The position numbers and the translations under genes were made by a program. From the NCBI RefSeq assembly GCF_021601385.1, contig NZ_BQHO01000004.1, forward strand, positions 124,001 through 188,000: a DNA stretch of 64,000 bases, written 5' to 3'. The stretch is from Pseudomonas parasichuanensis. GTDB taxonomy: Bacteria; Pseudomonadota; Gammaproteobacteria; Pseudomonadales; Pseudomonadaceae. This document shows, one piece after another, positions 48,217-56,808 of the stretch. The notes under the pieces are model-generated. The model had not been told where the DNA came from. It ran no database searches and saw only the letters and a program-made list of their open reading frames with translations. Position 1 is the first letter of the stretch; every line of letters starts with the position of its first letter.

Positions 48217-49098
48217 TTAAACCTCAACCGCACGCAGCGCCGGCTTGCGGAACACAAACAGCAGCCCCACCACGATCAGCCCCATGCCCAGCAGGCTGAG
48301 CGGCGCCAGGCGGTTACCGAAGATGATGAAGTCCATCACTGCGGTCACCGCCGGCACCAGGTAGAACAGGCTGGTGACATTGACCAGGTTGCCCCGCGCG
48401 ATCAGCCGGTACAGCAGCAGCGTGGCCAGCAACGAAACCACCAGCCCCATCCACAGCAGCGCGCCGACGAAGCTGGCGTTCCACTCCACCTGCAACGGCT
48501 GGAACGGCGCGAATACTGCACACATCGCAAAGCCCGCCAGGTATTGCAGCGGCAAGGTGCCCAAGGGGTTGTCGGTGATGCGTTTCTGCAGGATCGAGCC
48601 GCAGGTCATGCTGGCCAGCGCCAGCAAGGCGAACAGCATCCCGAGCAACGAAACACCGCCGAGGTTGATGCCCTGGTAGACCACCATCACCAGCCCGCCA
48701 AGCCCCAGCCCAAGGCCGAACAGGCGGCTCCAGGAGCGTTGGCGCTCCATCAGCACCACGGTGAGGATCGGTTGCACGCCCATCACCGTGGCCATGACGC
48801 CGGGGGTAACGTGGGTATTCAGGGCCAGCAGATAGAAGATCTGGTACGCGCCGAGCAACACGCAGCCGGTACCCAGGGCGCGCAGAATGCCACCCCGGCT
48901 ACGCGGCCAGCGCAGCCCCAGCAACGGGCCGATCAGCAGCAGGCCGGCCAGTGCCAGCGCCGAGCGCAGCAGCAGGAAGGCGAAGGGGCTGGCCTGGGCC
49001 AGGCCGAGTTTGGAGACGATCGCCCCGCTGCTCCACAGCAGGACGAACAGGCTGGTGGTGGCCGCCGAGGCCACGGATGCTTTGGTAAAGACAGACAT
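48217..49098 (-). CDS. EamA/DMT-family transporter
   Basis: 293 residues, about ten membrane helices: TSLFVLLWSSGAIVSKLGLAQASPFAFLLLR, LALNTHVTPGVMATVMGVQPILTVVLMERQ and ARGNLVNVTSLFYLVPAVTAVMDFIIFGN. It differs clearly from the two other EamA proteins in the window. ATG 49098 has GGTGGCAATAC upstream. A 378-base upstream region contains a possible leader reading frame. Substrate unknown. Confidence 0.88.
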   Translation of the reverse strand: MSVFTKASVASAATTSLFVLLWSSGAIVSKLGLAQASPFAFLLLRSALALAGLLLIGPLLGLRWPRSRGGILRALGTGCVLLGAYQIFYLLALNTHVTPGVMATVMGVQPILTVVLMERQRSWSRLFGLGLGLGGLVMVVYQGINLGGVSLLGMLFALLALASMTCGSILQKRITDNPLGTLPLQYLAGFAMCAVFAPFQPLQVEWNASFVGALLWMGLVVSLLATLLLYRLIARGNLVNVTSLFYLVPAVTAVMDFIIFGNRLAPLSLLGMGLIVVGLLFVFRKPALRAVEV

Positions 49099-49476
49099 GT
49101 ATTGCCACCTGTATGGGCAAGGAAAGCCGTACGGGCGGATCTATCGCGTATCGAGGGATAGCCGACCGTGTTCAGTAGGTTGCGTGTGCTGGGGATGCGG
49201 CCAGAAGCCGATCAGCCCAGTACGACCACGCAAGGAGGCGGAGCTACGCCGCCTACAACGCCACTGACAGGTGGTGGTGGGTAGTGACTGATCATGGCCG
49301 GCTGCTGGCTGCCACGCACGACCACGCCCGCGACAGGCGCGAGAACGTAAGCGGTGGTGGAAGGGATGGCTGGCATGAACAGGTCTACTGGAGAAGTGAG
49401 TGTTTCGGAATATATCGGTGTATTCATCGCGGGGCAAGCCCGCTCCCACGCGGGAGGACGGGCTTGCCTCAGCGCG
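49099..49476 (-). other. Leader region of the EamA gene with possible broken mini-gene
   Basis: No firm gene. On the minus strand an ATG at 49376 opens 54 codons (MPAIPSTTAYVLAPVAGVVV...) to 49212; in another frame the following DNA reads LRGRTGLIGFWPHPQHTQPTEHGRLSLDTR to a stop at 49141. Both parts have protein-like composition and together could be one small gene broken by a frameshift around 49210-49230. There is no good ribosome binding site. A GGCGG/CCGCC hairpin is near 49235-49255. Confidence 0.35.
49433..49468. repeat. Degenerate REP downstream of lpxO
   Basis: GGCAAGCCCG and CGGGCTTGCC arms around CTCCCACGCGGGAGGA, 8 bases beyond the lpxO stop. Likely a lone REP hairpin that could terminate lpxO transcription. 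Confidence 0.7.
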
Positions 49477-50412
49477 TCAGAACAACCAGCGGTAAAGCGC
49501 GACGGCCACCAGCACCGCCAGCACCGGCCGCAGCACGCGGTAGGCCTTGGGGTTGGCGCGCTTGAACTGCTTCACCCGCGAACTGATCACGTTGCTGAAA
49601 CGCTTGCTCCAGGCATAGGCCTGGTTGATCCCGCCCACGCGCTCGTCGTCGGTGTTCTGCGGCGCGGTGGCGCGGCCGAGGAAGGCGCTGACCTTGCGGT
49701 TGATGCGGGTCATCAGCGGGCTGTTGAGCGGGCGCTCGACATCGCAGAACAGGATCACCCGGGTCATGTCGGTCTCGTTCTTCACCCAGTGCACGAAGGT
49801 CTCGTCGAACATCACGTCCTCGCCATCGCGCCAGGCATACGGCTGGCCGTCGACGTAGATGCGGCAGTTGTCCGAGTTGGGGGTGGACAGGCCCAGGTGG
49901 TAGCGCAGGGAACCGGCGAAGGGGTCACGGTGCGGGTTCAGGTGGCTGCCGCCGGGCAGCAGGGCGAACATCGCGCCTTTGACGTTGGGAATGCTGTTGA
50001 CCAGTTCGACGGTCTTGGGGCACAGCGTCTCGGCCGACGGCAGCGCCTTGTCGTACCACTTGAGGTAGAAACGCTTCCAGCCCTTCTTGAAGAACGAGCC
50101 GAAACCGGCATCGTTGTCTTTTTCCGCGGCCTTGATGTAACCCTCGTCGAACAGGCGCATGGCCTCTTCGCGGATGGTTTGCCAGTTGTCCTTGAGCACG
50201 TCCAGTTCAGGGAAGCGCTGGCGGTCGAGGTACGGCTTGGACGGCACACCGGAGAACAGGTACATCAGGCTGTTGTACGGGGCGAACAGCGCCGAATGGT
50301 TGACGAACTGGCGCAGCACCGGCAGGCGCGCCTTGCCGCGCAGATGCACGAACAGCACGCTGCCGAAAAAGACCAGCAGCACACCGGCCTTGGCGACAAA
50401 GGAAAAGGTCAT
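49477..50412 (-). CDS. lpxO: Lipid A hydroxylase LpxO
   Basis: 311-residue Fe(II)/2-oxoglutarate dioxygenase of the aspartyl/asparaginyl beta-hydroxylase family, with membrane anchors at the N-terminus (about 8-24) and C-terminus (VLAVLVAVALYRWLF). Iron ligands are visible in NPHRDPFAG (His and Asp) and MFDETFVHWVKN (His); TRVILFCDVERP carries the likely 2-oxoglutarate Arg. LpxO adds a 2-hydroxyl to the secondary acyl chain of lipid A. Start at ATG 50412 with AAGGAG-like CCAAGGAGTGTTGC upstream. Confidence 0.92.
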   Translation of the reverse strand: MTFSFVAKAGVLLVFFGSVLFVHLRGKARLPVLRQFVNHSALFAPYNSLMYLFSGVPSKPYLDRQRFPELDVLKDNWQTIREEAMRLFDEGYIKAAEKDNDAGFGSFFKKGWKRFYLKWYDKALPSAETLCPKTVELVNSIPNVKGAMFALLPGGSHLNPHRDPFAGSLRYHLGLSTPNSDNCRIYVDGQPYAWRDGEDVMFDETFVHWVKNETDMTRVILFCDVERPLNSPLMTRINRKVSAFLGRATAPQNTDDERVGGINQAYAWSKRFSNVISSRVKQFKRANPKAYRVLRPVLAVLVAVALYRWLF

Positions 50413-50484
50413 GCAACACTCCTTGGAGGGGAAATCTGGCCATCCCCGAATAGCCGGACATCATAAACCCCTCAGGGGCAGCTG

Positions 50485-50556
50485 CAAGCTACAAGCTGCA
50501 AGGTACAAGCTGATCTGGGTCAACTTGCACAGCCTTTGCTTGCAGCTTGAAGCTTG
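50485..50556. repeat. Inverted repeat of the AAGCTGCAAG family
   Basis: CAAGCTACAAGCTGCAAG (50485-50502) faces CTTGCAGCTTGAAGCTTG (50539-50556). Similar to the element at 27161-27217. It lies just beyond the cysK stop and could terminate cysK or mark a dispersed repeat. Confidence 0.8.
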
Positions 50557-50568
50557 CCGCCAGCTGCT

Positions 50569-51543
50569 CTACTGCTGGTTTTCCTGCTCGCTGAACATGT
50601 CGCTGAACAGCATGCTCGACAGGTAGCGCTCGCCGGAGTCGGGCAGGATTACGACGATGGTCTTACCCTGCATTTCCGGTTTTTCCGCCAGGCGCACCGC
50701 CGCCGCCATTGCCGCGCCACAGGAGATGCCACACAGAATGCCCTCCTCCTGCATCAGGCGGATGGCCATGGCCTTGGACTCGTCCTCGGTAACCGTCTCC
50801 ACCTGGTCGACGATCGACAGGTCGAGGTTCTTCGGCACGAAACCGGCGCCGATGCCCTGGATCTTGTGCGGGGTGGGCTTGAGCTCCTCACCGGCCAGGG
50901 TCTGGCTGATCAGCGGCGAGTTCACCGGCTCCACCGCCACCGACAGGATCGCCTTGCCCTGGGTGTGCTTGATGTAGCGCGACACCCCGGTGATGGTGCC
51001 ACCGGTGCCGACACCGGCCACCAGCACGTCGACCGCGCCATCGGTGTCGTTCCAGATTTCCGGGCCGGTGGTCTTCTCGTGGATGGCCGGGTTGGCCGGG
51101 TTGTCGAACTGGCCCGGCAGGAAGTGCTGCGCAGGGTCGCAGGCGACGATCTCGTTGGCCTTCTCGATGGCGCCCTTCATGCCCTTGGCCTTGTCGGTCA
51201 GCACCAGCTCGGCACCCAGTGCTTTGAGCACCTTGCGCCGCTCCAGGCTCATCGAGTCCGGCATGGTCAGGATCAGCTTGTAACCGCGGGCGGCGGCCAC
51301 GAAGGCCAGGCCGATGCCGGTATTGCCCGAGGTGGGCTCGACGATGGTCATGCCCGGCTTGAGCTTGCCGCTGCTCTCGGCGTCCCAGATCATGTTCGCG
51401 CCAATGCGGCACTTCACCGAGTAGCCAGGGTTGCGCCCTTCGGTCTTGGCCAGAATGGTCACGCCGCGCGGGGCGATGCGGTTGATCTGCACCAGCGGCG
51501 TGTTGCCGATGGAGTGGGCGTTGTCTGCGTAGATACGGCTCAT
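50569..51543 (-). CDS. cysK: Cysteine synthase A
   Basis: PLP enzyme joining O-acetylserine and sulfide. The conserved start [19 protein letters not shown] is at 51543 (324 residues). The PLP lysine is in [12 protein letters not shown], the substrate loop is TSGNTG, the PLP phosphate loop is [10 protein letters not shown], and [12 protein letters not shown] ends the fold. The longer frame from 51582 is leader. Transcribed alone, divergent from the DUF748 gene. Confidence 0.96.
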   Translation of the reverse strand: MSRIYADNAHSIGNTPLVQINRIAPRGVTILAKTEGRNPGYSVKCRIGANMIWDAESSGKLKPGMTIVEPTSGNTGIGLAFVAAARGYKLILTMPDSMSLERRKVLKALGAELVLTDKAKGMKGAIEKANEIVACDPAQHFLPGQFDNPANPAIHEKTTGPEIWNDTDGAVDVLVAGVGTGGTITGVSRYIKHTQGKAILSVAVEPVNSPLISQTLAGEELKPTPHKIQGIGAGFVPKNLDLSIVDQVETVTEDESKAMAIRLMQEEGILCGISCGAAMAAAVRLAEKPEMQGKTIVVILPDSGERYLSSMLFSDMFSEQENQQ

Positions 51544-51674
51544 GGCAGGTGTCCTTGAACATGAAACAGCAGGGAAAACCATGAGGGTAAGCCCGCAAAT
51601 AGGGTGCGTAAAGCCCGTTCGAACTCACTGAAGCGGCCCGCAGTCAACCGCACAACCTGCTGCGGAGAATCGCG

Positions 51675-52745
51675 ATGAAAGCCCGTTACCGCTGGCCGCT
51701 GGTCGGCCTGGCCAGTTTGCTGGTGCTGCTGGCGCTGCACCTGGCCTTGCCCTGGCTGGTGCGCGATTACCTCAACGACACACTGGCCGACATGGGCGAC
51801 TACCGGGGCCAGGTCAGCGACGTGGACCTGGCCTGGTGGCGCGGCGCCTACCAGATCAACGGCCTGAAGATCATCAAGGTCAGCGGCAAGGTGCCGGTGC
51901 CGCTGCTCGACGCCCCGCTGATCGACCTGTCGGTAAGCTGGCCCTCGCTCTGGTACGACCATGCGGTGGTGGCCAAGGTGACCTTTGCCCGCCCCACGCT
52001 CAACTTCGTCGACGGCGGCAGTAAGCAAGCTTCCCAGACCGGCCAGGGCACCGATTGGCGCCAGCAACTGGAAAAGATGCTGCCCATCACCCTCGACGAA
52101 GTGCGCATCGAACACGGCAGCCTGACCTTTCGCAACTTCACCTCCAAGCCACCGGTCGACCTCAAGGCCACCCGCCTCGACGCCCGCATCCGCAACCTGA
52201 CCAATGTGCGCGACAGAGAGGGCCGGCGCGACGCCAGTTTCGAGGCCAGCGCCCTGCTGCTGGGCGATGCCAAGGTCGAGAGCCGCGCCACCTTCGACCC
52301 GTTCAGCGACTTCGACGACTTCCAGTTTCGACTGCGCGTCACCGGCATCGAGCTGCGCAGGCTCAACGATTTCGCCAGCGCCTACGGCAAGTTCGACTTC
52401 AACGCCGGGCACGGCGATGTGGTGATCGAGGCCCAGGCCGAGAAGGGGCGACTCAACGGCTATATCAAGCCGCTGCTACGCGATGTCGATGTGTTCAACT
52501 GGCATCAGGACGTGGAGAACACGCACAAGGGCGTGCTGCGCTCGGTGTGGGAGGCACTGGTGGGGGCCAGTGAAACCGTGCTGAAGAACCAGCCAAAAAA
52601 CCAGTTCGCCACCCGCGTGGAGCTCAATGGCAGCGTGCACCAGCAGGACATCAGCGCGTTCGAAGCCTTCCTGCAGATTCTGCGCAATGGGTTCATCCAG
52701 GCGTTCAATGCACGCTACGAGCAGCCCCCACCCAAATCAGACTGA
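51675..52745 (+). CDS. DUF748 / AsmA-like envelope protein
   Basis: 356 residues with a single N-terminal membrane anchor (residues about 6-26) and a beta-rich periplasmic part: VRDYLNDTLADMGDYRGQVSDVDLAWWRGAYQINGLKI, then HAVVAKVTFARPTLNFVDGG. These belong to DUF748, related to AsmA-like proteins thought to act in envelope lipid or protein traffic. The precise role is unknown. ATG 51675 follows GCGGAGAATCGCG. Confidence 0.87.
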   Translation: MKARYRWPLVGLASLLVLLALHLALPWLVRDYLNDTLADMGDYRGQVSDVDLAWWRGAYQINGLKIIKVSGKVPVPLLDAPLIDLSVSWPSLWYDHAVVAKVTFARPTLNFVDGGSKQASQTGQGTDWRQQLEKMLPITLDEVRIEHGSLTFRNFTSKPPVDLKATRLDARIRNLTNVRDREGRRDASFEASALLLGDAKVESRATFDPFSDFDDFQFRLRVTGIELRRLNDFASAYGKFDFNAGHGDVVIEAQAEKGRLNGYIKPLLRDVDVFNWHQDVENTHKGVLRSVWEALVGASETVLKNQPKNQFATRVELNGSVHQQDISAFEAFLQILRNGFIQAFNARYEQPPPKSD

Positions 52746-52848
52746 GCCCTGGGTGACGAACCATTCAGGGACTGAATACCCGGTCTGCGTTTGCAGGCGC
52801 CTGGGCTGGGGTTATAGTCGTCGCCAATATTCAGCGCTTGTCCGCAGC

Positions 52849-52923
52849 GGCCTCTTCGCGGGTAAACCCGCTCCCACAGGGCGTGCACGTTCTTGTGGGG
52901 GCGGGTTTACCCGCGAAGAGGCC
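52849..52923. repeat. REP inverted pair upstream of the MoxR gene
   Basis: Arms 52849-52880 and 52893-52923 of the CGCGGGTAAACCCGCTCCCAC type, ending 25 bases before the moxR-family start codon, so it is within or next to the mRNA leader. A GGTTATAGT at 52811 could be a -10 region for this transcript. Confidence 0.9.
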
Positions 52924-52948
52924 CTCGAGGCCCTCAGAGGATCGGTTC

Positions 52949-53794
52949 ATGAAGTTCGAAGGCACCCGCGACTACGTCGCCACAGACGACCTGAAACTGG
53001 CGGTCAACGCGGCCATCACCCTGGAGCGCCCGCTGCTGGTCAAGGGCGAGCCCGGCACCGGCAAGACCATGCTCGCCGAGCAACTGGCCGCCTCGTTCGG
53101 CGCCCGCCTGATCACCTGGCACATCAAGTCGACCACCAAGGCCCACCAGGGCCTCTACGAGTACGACGCGGTCAGCCGCCTGCGTGACTCGCAGCTGGGT
53201 ACCGACAAAGTCCACGATGTGCGCAACTACCTGAAAAAGGGCAAATTGTGGGAAGCCTTCGAGGCCGAGGAGCGGGTGATCCTGCTGATCGACGAGATCG
53301 ACAAGGCCGACATCGAGTTCCCCAACGACCTGCTGCAAGAGCTCGACAAGATGGAGTTCTACGTCTACGAGACCGACGAGACCATCAAGGCCAAGCAGCG
53401 CCCGATCATCATCATCACCTCCAACAACGAGAAAGAGCTGCCCGACGCCTTCCTGCGCCGCTGCTTCTTCCACTACATCGCCTTCCCCGACCGCGACACC
53501 CTGCAGCGCATCGTCGATGTGCATTACCCGAAGATCAGCGAATCGCTGGTCAGCGAGGCGCTGGACGTGTTCTTCGATGTGCGCAAGGTGCCGGGCCTGA
53601 AGAAAAAGCCTTCCACCTCCGAACTGGTCGACTGGCTCAAGCTGCTGATGGCCGACAACATCGGCGAAGCCGTGCTGCGTGAACGTGACCCGACCAAGGC
53701 CATCCCGCCGCTGGCCGGCGCCCTGGTCAAGAACGAGCAGGACGTGCAACTGCTCGAGCGCCTGGCCTTCATGAGCCGGCGCGGCAACCGCTGA
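52949..53794 (+). CDS. MoxR-family AAA+ ATPase
   Basis: 281 residues: Walker A GEPGTGKTML, Walker B ILLIDEIDKAD, sensor 1 ITSNNEKELPDAFLRRC with the arginine finger. MoxR ATPases work as chaperones with VWA-domain partners, and the next gene encodes one. ATG 52949 has AGAGGATCGGTTC upstream. The stop is 13 bases before the VWA gene, so they form one operon. Confidence 0.93.
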   Translation: MKFEGTRDYVATDDLKLAVNAAITLERPLLVKGEPGTGKTMLAEQLAASFGARLITWHIKSTTKAHQGLYEYDAVSRLRDSQLGTDKVHDVRNYLKKGKLWEAFEAEERVILLIDEIDKADIEFPNDLLQELDKMEFYVYETDETIKAKQRPIIIITSNNEKELPDAFLRRCFFHYIAFPDRDTLQRIVDVHYPKISESLVSEALDVFFDVRKVPGLKKKPSTSELVDWLKLLMADNIGEAVLRERDPTKAIPPLAGALVKNEQDVQLLERLAFMSRRGNR

Positions 53795-53807
53795 CAGGAG
53801 CCGGGCC

Positions 53808-54986
53808 ATGCTGCTCAACCTGTTCAATGAAATGCGCGCAGCCAAGGTGCCGGTGTCGGTGCGCGAGCTGCTCGACCTGCACCACGCCCTGCAGAAAGGC
53901 GTGGTGTTCGCCGACATGGACGCGTTCTACTACCTCGCCCGGGCCATCCTGGTGAAGGACGAACGCCATTTCGACAAGTTCGACCGCGCGTTCGCCGCCT
54001 ACTTCAAAGGCCTGGACAACCTCGACCGGCATATCGAGGCACTGATCCCCGAGGACTGGCTGCGCAAGGAGTTCGAGCGCTCGCTGAGCGACGAGGAACG
54101 CGCGCAGATTCAATCACTCGGTGGCCTGGACAAGCTGATCGAGGAATTCAAGAAACGCCTCGAAGAGCAAAAGGAACGCCACGCCGGCGGCAACAAGTGG
54201 ATCGGCACCGGCGGCACCAGCCCGTTCGGCTCGGGCGGTTTCAACCCCGAGGGCATCCGCGTCGGCGAGGCCGGCAAGCGCCAGGGCAAGGCGGTGAAGG
54301 TATGGGACCAGCGCGAGTACAAGAACCTCGACGATCAGGTCGAACTGGGCACCCGCAACATCAAGCTGGCGCTGCGCCGCCTGCGCAAGTTCGCCCGTGA
54401 AGGCGCCGCCGAAGAGCTCGACATCGACGGCACCATCGACCACACCGCCCGTGACGCGGGGCTATTGAACATCCAGATGCGCCCCGAACGGCGCAACACG
54501 GTGAAGCTGCTGTTGCTGTTCGATATCGGCGGCTCGATGGATGCCCATGTGAAGGTATGCGAAGAGCTGTTCTCGGCCTGCAAGACCGAGTTCAAGCACC
54601 TGGAGTACTACTACTTCCACAACTGCGTCTACGAGTCGGTGTGGAAGAACAACCTGCGCCGCACCTCTGAGCGTTTCGCCACCTTCGACCTGCTGCACAA
54701 GTACGGCGACGACTACAAGGTGATCTTCGTCGGTGACGCCGCCATGGCGCCTTACGAGATCACCCAGCCTGGCGGCAGCGTCGAGCACTGGAACGAAGAA
54801 GCCGGGTATGTGTGGATCCAGCGCTTCATGGAGAAATTCAAGAAGATCATCTGGATCAACCCGTACCCCAAGCAGGCCTGGGACTACACCGCGTCGACCC
54901 ACCTGGTGCGCGACCTGATCGAGGACAAGATGTATCCGCTGACCTTGCAGGGGTTGGAAGACGGGATGAAGTATCTGTCCAAGTAG
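53808..54986 (+). CDS. VWA domain protein (CoxE-like)
   Basis: 392 residues. The N-terminal part (LLNLFNEMRAAKVPVSVRELLDLHHALQKG) matches CoxE-like proteins; a glycine-rich linker (GGTSPFGSGGFNPEG) precedes a VWA domain whose metal-site motif reads LLLFDIGGSMDAHV, i.e. DxGGS rather than the usual DxSxS. It probably acts with the MoxR ATPase just upstream in metal insertion or complex assembly; the target is unknown. Confidence 0.9.
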   Translation: MLLNLFNEMRAAKVPVSVRELLDLHHALQKGVVFADMDAFYYLARAILVKDERHFDKFDRAFAAYFKGLDNLDRHIEALIPEDWLRKEFERSLSDEERAQIQSLGGLDKLIEEFKKRLEEQKERHAGGNKWIGTGGTSPFGSGGFNPEGIRVGEAGKRQGKAVKVWDQREYKNLDDQVELGTRNIKLALRRLRKFAREGAAEELDIDGTIDHTARDAGLLNIQMRPERRNTVKLLLLFDIGGSMDAHVKVCEELFSACKTEFKHLEYYYFHNCVYESVWKNNLRRTSERFATFDLLHKYGDDYKVIFVGDAAMAPYEITQPGGSVEHWNEEAGYVWIQRFMEKFKKIIWINPYPKQAWDYTASTHLVRDLIEDKMYPLTLQGLEDGMKYLSK

Positions 54987-55002
54987 GCATTTGAGCAGGC
55001 CC

Positions 55003-55073
55003 GGCCCCAGCGCCGGCCGGCGCCCACAGGGTTCGATGCCCTTTGTGGGAGCTGGCTTGCCAGCGATAGGGCC
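55003..55073. repeat. Degenerate REP pair downstream of the VWA gene
   Basis: GCGCCGGCCGGCGCCCACAG faces TTTGTGGGAGCTGGCTTGCC. The left unit has diverged but its stem still pairs. Lies between the VWA gene and apeB. Confidence 0.75.
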
Positions 55074-55130
55074 GACACAATTTGTCGGGCAATTACGCTA
55101 AACTCGCGCCACTGCTGTCTGGAGTGACTT

Positions 55131-56420
55131 ATGCGCGATGCCCTGAACGCCGGCCTGATCGAATTCCTCAAGGCCTCCCCGACGCCCTTCCATGCCACCG
55201 CAAGCCTGGTGCAGCGCCTCGAAGCTGCTGGCTTCCAGCATCTGGACGAACGCGACAGCTGGGCCACGGTGCCCGGCGGACGCTACTACCTGACCCGCAA
55301 CGACTCCTCGATCATCGCCATCAAGCTCGGCAAGCATTCGCCGCTGATAGGCGGTATCCGCATGGTCGGCGCCCACACCGACAGCCCATGCCTGCGGGTC
55401 AAGCCGCAACCCGAACTGCAGCGCCAGGGCTTCTTGCAACTGGGCGTGGAAGTCTACGGCGGCGCCCTGCTCGCCCCGTGGTTCGACCGCGACCTGTCGC
55501 TGGCCGGGCGGGTCACCTTCCGCCGTGACGGCAAGGTCGAAAGCCAACTGATCGACTTCAAGCTGCCGATCGCGGTGATCCCCAACCTCGCGATCCACCT
55601 CAACCGCACCGCCAATGAAGGCTGGATGATCAACCCGCAGACCGAACTGCCGCCGATCCTGGCCCAGGTGGCGGGCGATGAGCGCATCGACTTCCGCGCA
55701 CTGCTCACCGAGCAGCTGGCCCGCGAGCACGACCTCAACGCCGACGTGGTGCTCGACTACGAGCTGAGTTTCTACGACACCCAGGACGCCGCGTTGATCG
55801 GCCTGAACGGCGACTTCATCGCCGGCGCCCGCCTGGACAACCTGCTGTCGTGCTATGCCGGCCTGCAGGCGCTGCTGAGCGCCGACAGCGACGAAACCTG
55901 CCTGCTGGTGTGCAACGACCACGAAGAAGTGGGCTCCTGCTCGGCCTGTGGCGCCGACGGCCCGATGCTCGAACAGACCCTGCAGCGCCTGCTGCCCGAA
56001 GGCGACGCCTACGTGCGCACCGTGCAGCGCTCGCTGATGATCTCGGCCGACAACGCCCACGGCGTGCACCCCAACTACGCCGACAAGCACGACGGCAACC
56101 ATGGGCCCAAGCTCAACGCAGGCCCGGTGATCAAGGTCAACAACAACCAGCGCTACGCCACCAACAGCGAAACCGCCGGGTTCTTCCGCCACCTGTGCAT
56201 GGCCGAGGAAGTGCCGGTGCAGAGCTTCGTGGTGCGCAGTGACATGGGCTGCGGTTCGACCATCGGCCCGATCACTGCCGGCAACCTGGGCGTGCGCACG
56301 GTCGACATCGGCCTGCCGACCTTTGCCATGCACTCGATCCGCGAGCTGTGCGGCAGCCATGACCTGGCACACCTGGTGAAGGTGCTGACGGCGTTCTACC
56401 GTAGCCGCGAACTGCCGTAA
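55131..56420 (+). CDS. apeB: M18-family aminopeptidase
   Basis: 429 residues of the aspartyl aminopeptidase (M18) family: metal and catalytic segments [60 protein letters not shown] and [13 protein letters not shown]. Cytoplasmic dodecameric zinc peptidase in the family. ATG 55131 with CTGGAGTGACTT upstream. Single-gene unit bounded by REP elements. Confidence 0.94.
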   Translation: MRDALNAGLIEFLKASPTPFHATASLVQRLEAAGFQHLDERDSWATVPGGRYYLTRNDSSIIAIKLGKHSPLIGGIRMVGAHTDSPCLRVKPQPELQRQGFLQLGVEVYGGALLAPWFDRDLSLAGRVTFRRDGKVESQLIDFKLPIAVIPNLAIHLNRTANEGWMINPQTELPPILAQVAGDERIDFRALLTEQLAREHDLNADVVLDYELSFYDTQDAALIGLNGDFIAGARLDNLLSCYAGLQALLSADSDETCLLVCNDHEEVGSCSACGADGPMLEQTLQRLLPEGDAYVRTVQRSLMISADNAHGVHPNYADKHDGNHGPKLNAGPVIKVNNNQRYATNSETAGFFRHLCMAEEVPVQSFVVRSDMGCGSTIGPITAGNLGVRTVDIGLPTFAMHSIRELCGSHDLAHLVKVLTAFYRSRELP

Positions 56421-56429
56421 ACCACGCTG

Positions 56430-56501
56430 CCCTTTTCGCGGGTAAACCCGCTCCCACAAGGTCCGCGAACCTCTGTGGGAGCGGGTTTACCCGCGAAGGG
56501 G
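56430..56501. repeat. REP inverted pair downstream of apeB
   Basis: Arms 56430-56458 and 56474-56501 of the CGCGGGTAAACCCGCTCCCAC type, 9 bases after the apeB stop. Confidence 0.92.
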
Positions 56502-56596
56502 CCCGTGCAGGCATACACCTGCCCCTGGTCAATCCGCCTCGCTGGCAAAGCGCTATGCTTGATACATGGCCCATCAAGCACAAGGATTGCCACCCC

Positions 56597-56764
56597 ATGT
56601 CCCCGTTCCTGTCGCTGTTCATCCCGGTATTCGGCTTTCTCATGCTGCTGACCATCGGCTTCAGCCTGCGCGAGCGCAATATCGGCGTGCTGATGATGTG
56701 GATCGGCACCCTGGGCATCTTCGGCCTCACCTGCTGGAAGATCCTGGAGAAACTGCCCACATAA
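56597..56764 (+). CDS. Small two-helix membrane protein
   Basis: 55 residues: MSPFLSLFIPVFGFLMLLTIGF, a short basic turn (RERN), then IGVLMMWIGTLGIFGLTCWKIL. Two membrane helices. CAAGGA lies about 10 bases before the ATG. The stop is 45 bases before the MscS-family gene, so it may be cotranscribed. No family name recognised. Confidence 0.7.
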   Translation: MSPFLSLFIPVFGFLMLLTIGFSLRERNIGVLMMWIGTLGIFGLTCWKILEKLPT

Positions 56765-56808
56765 ACCTCTACACTCGGTCAATCGTTTGACCTGAGGTAG
56801 ATTTCCCG

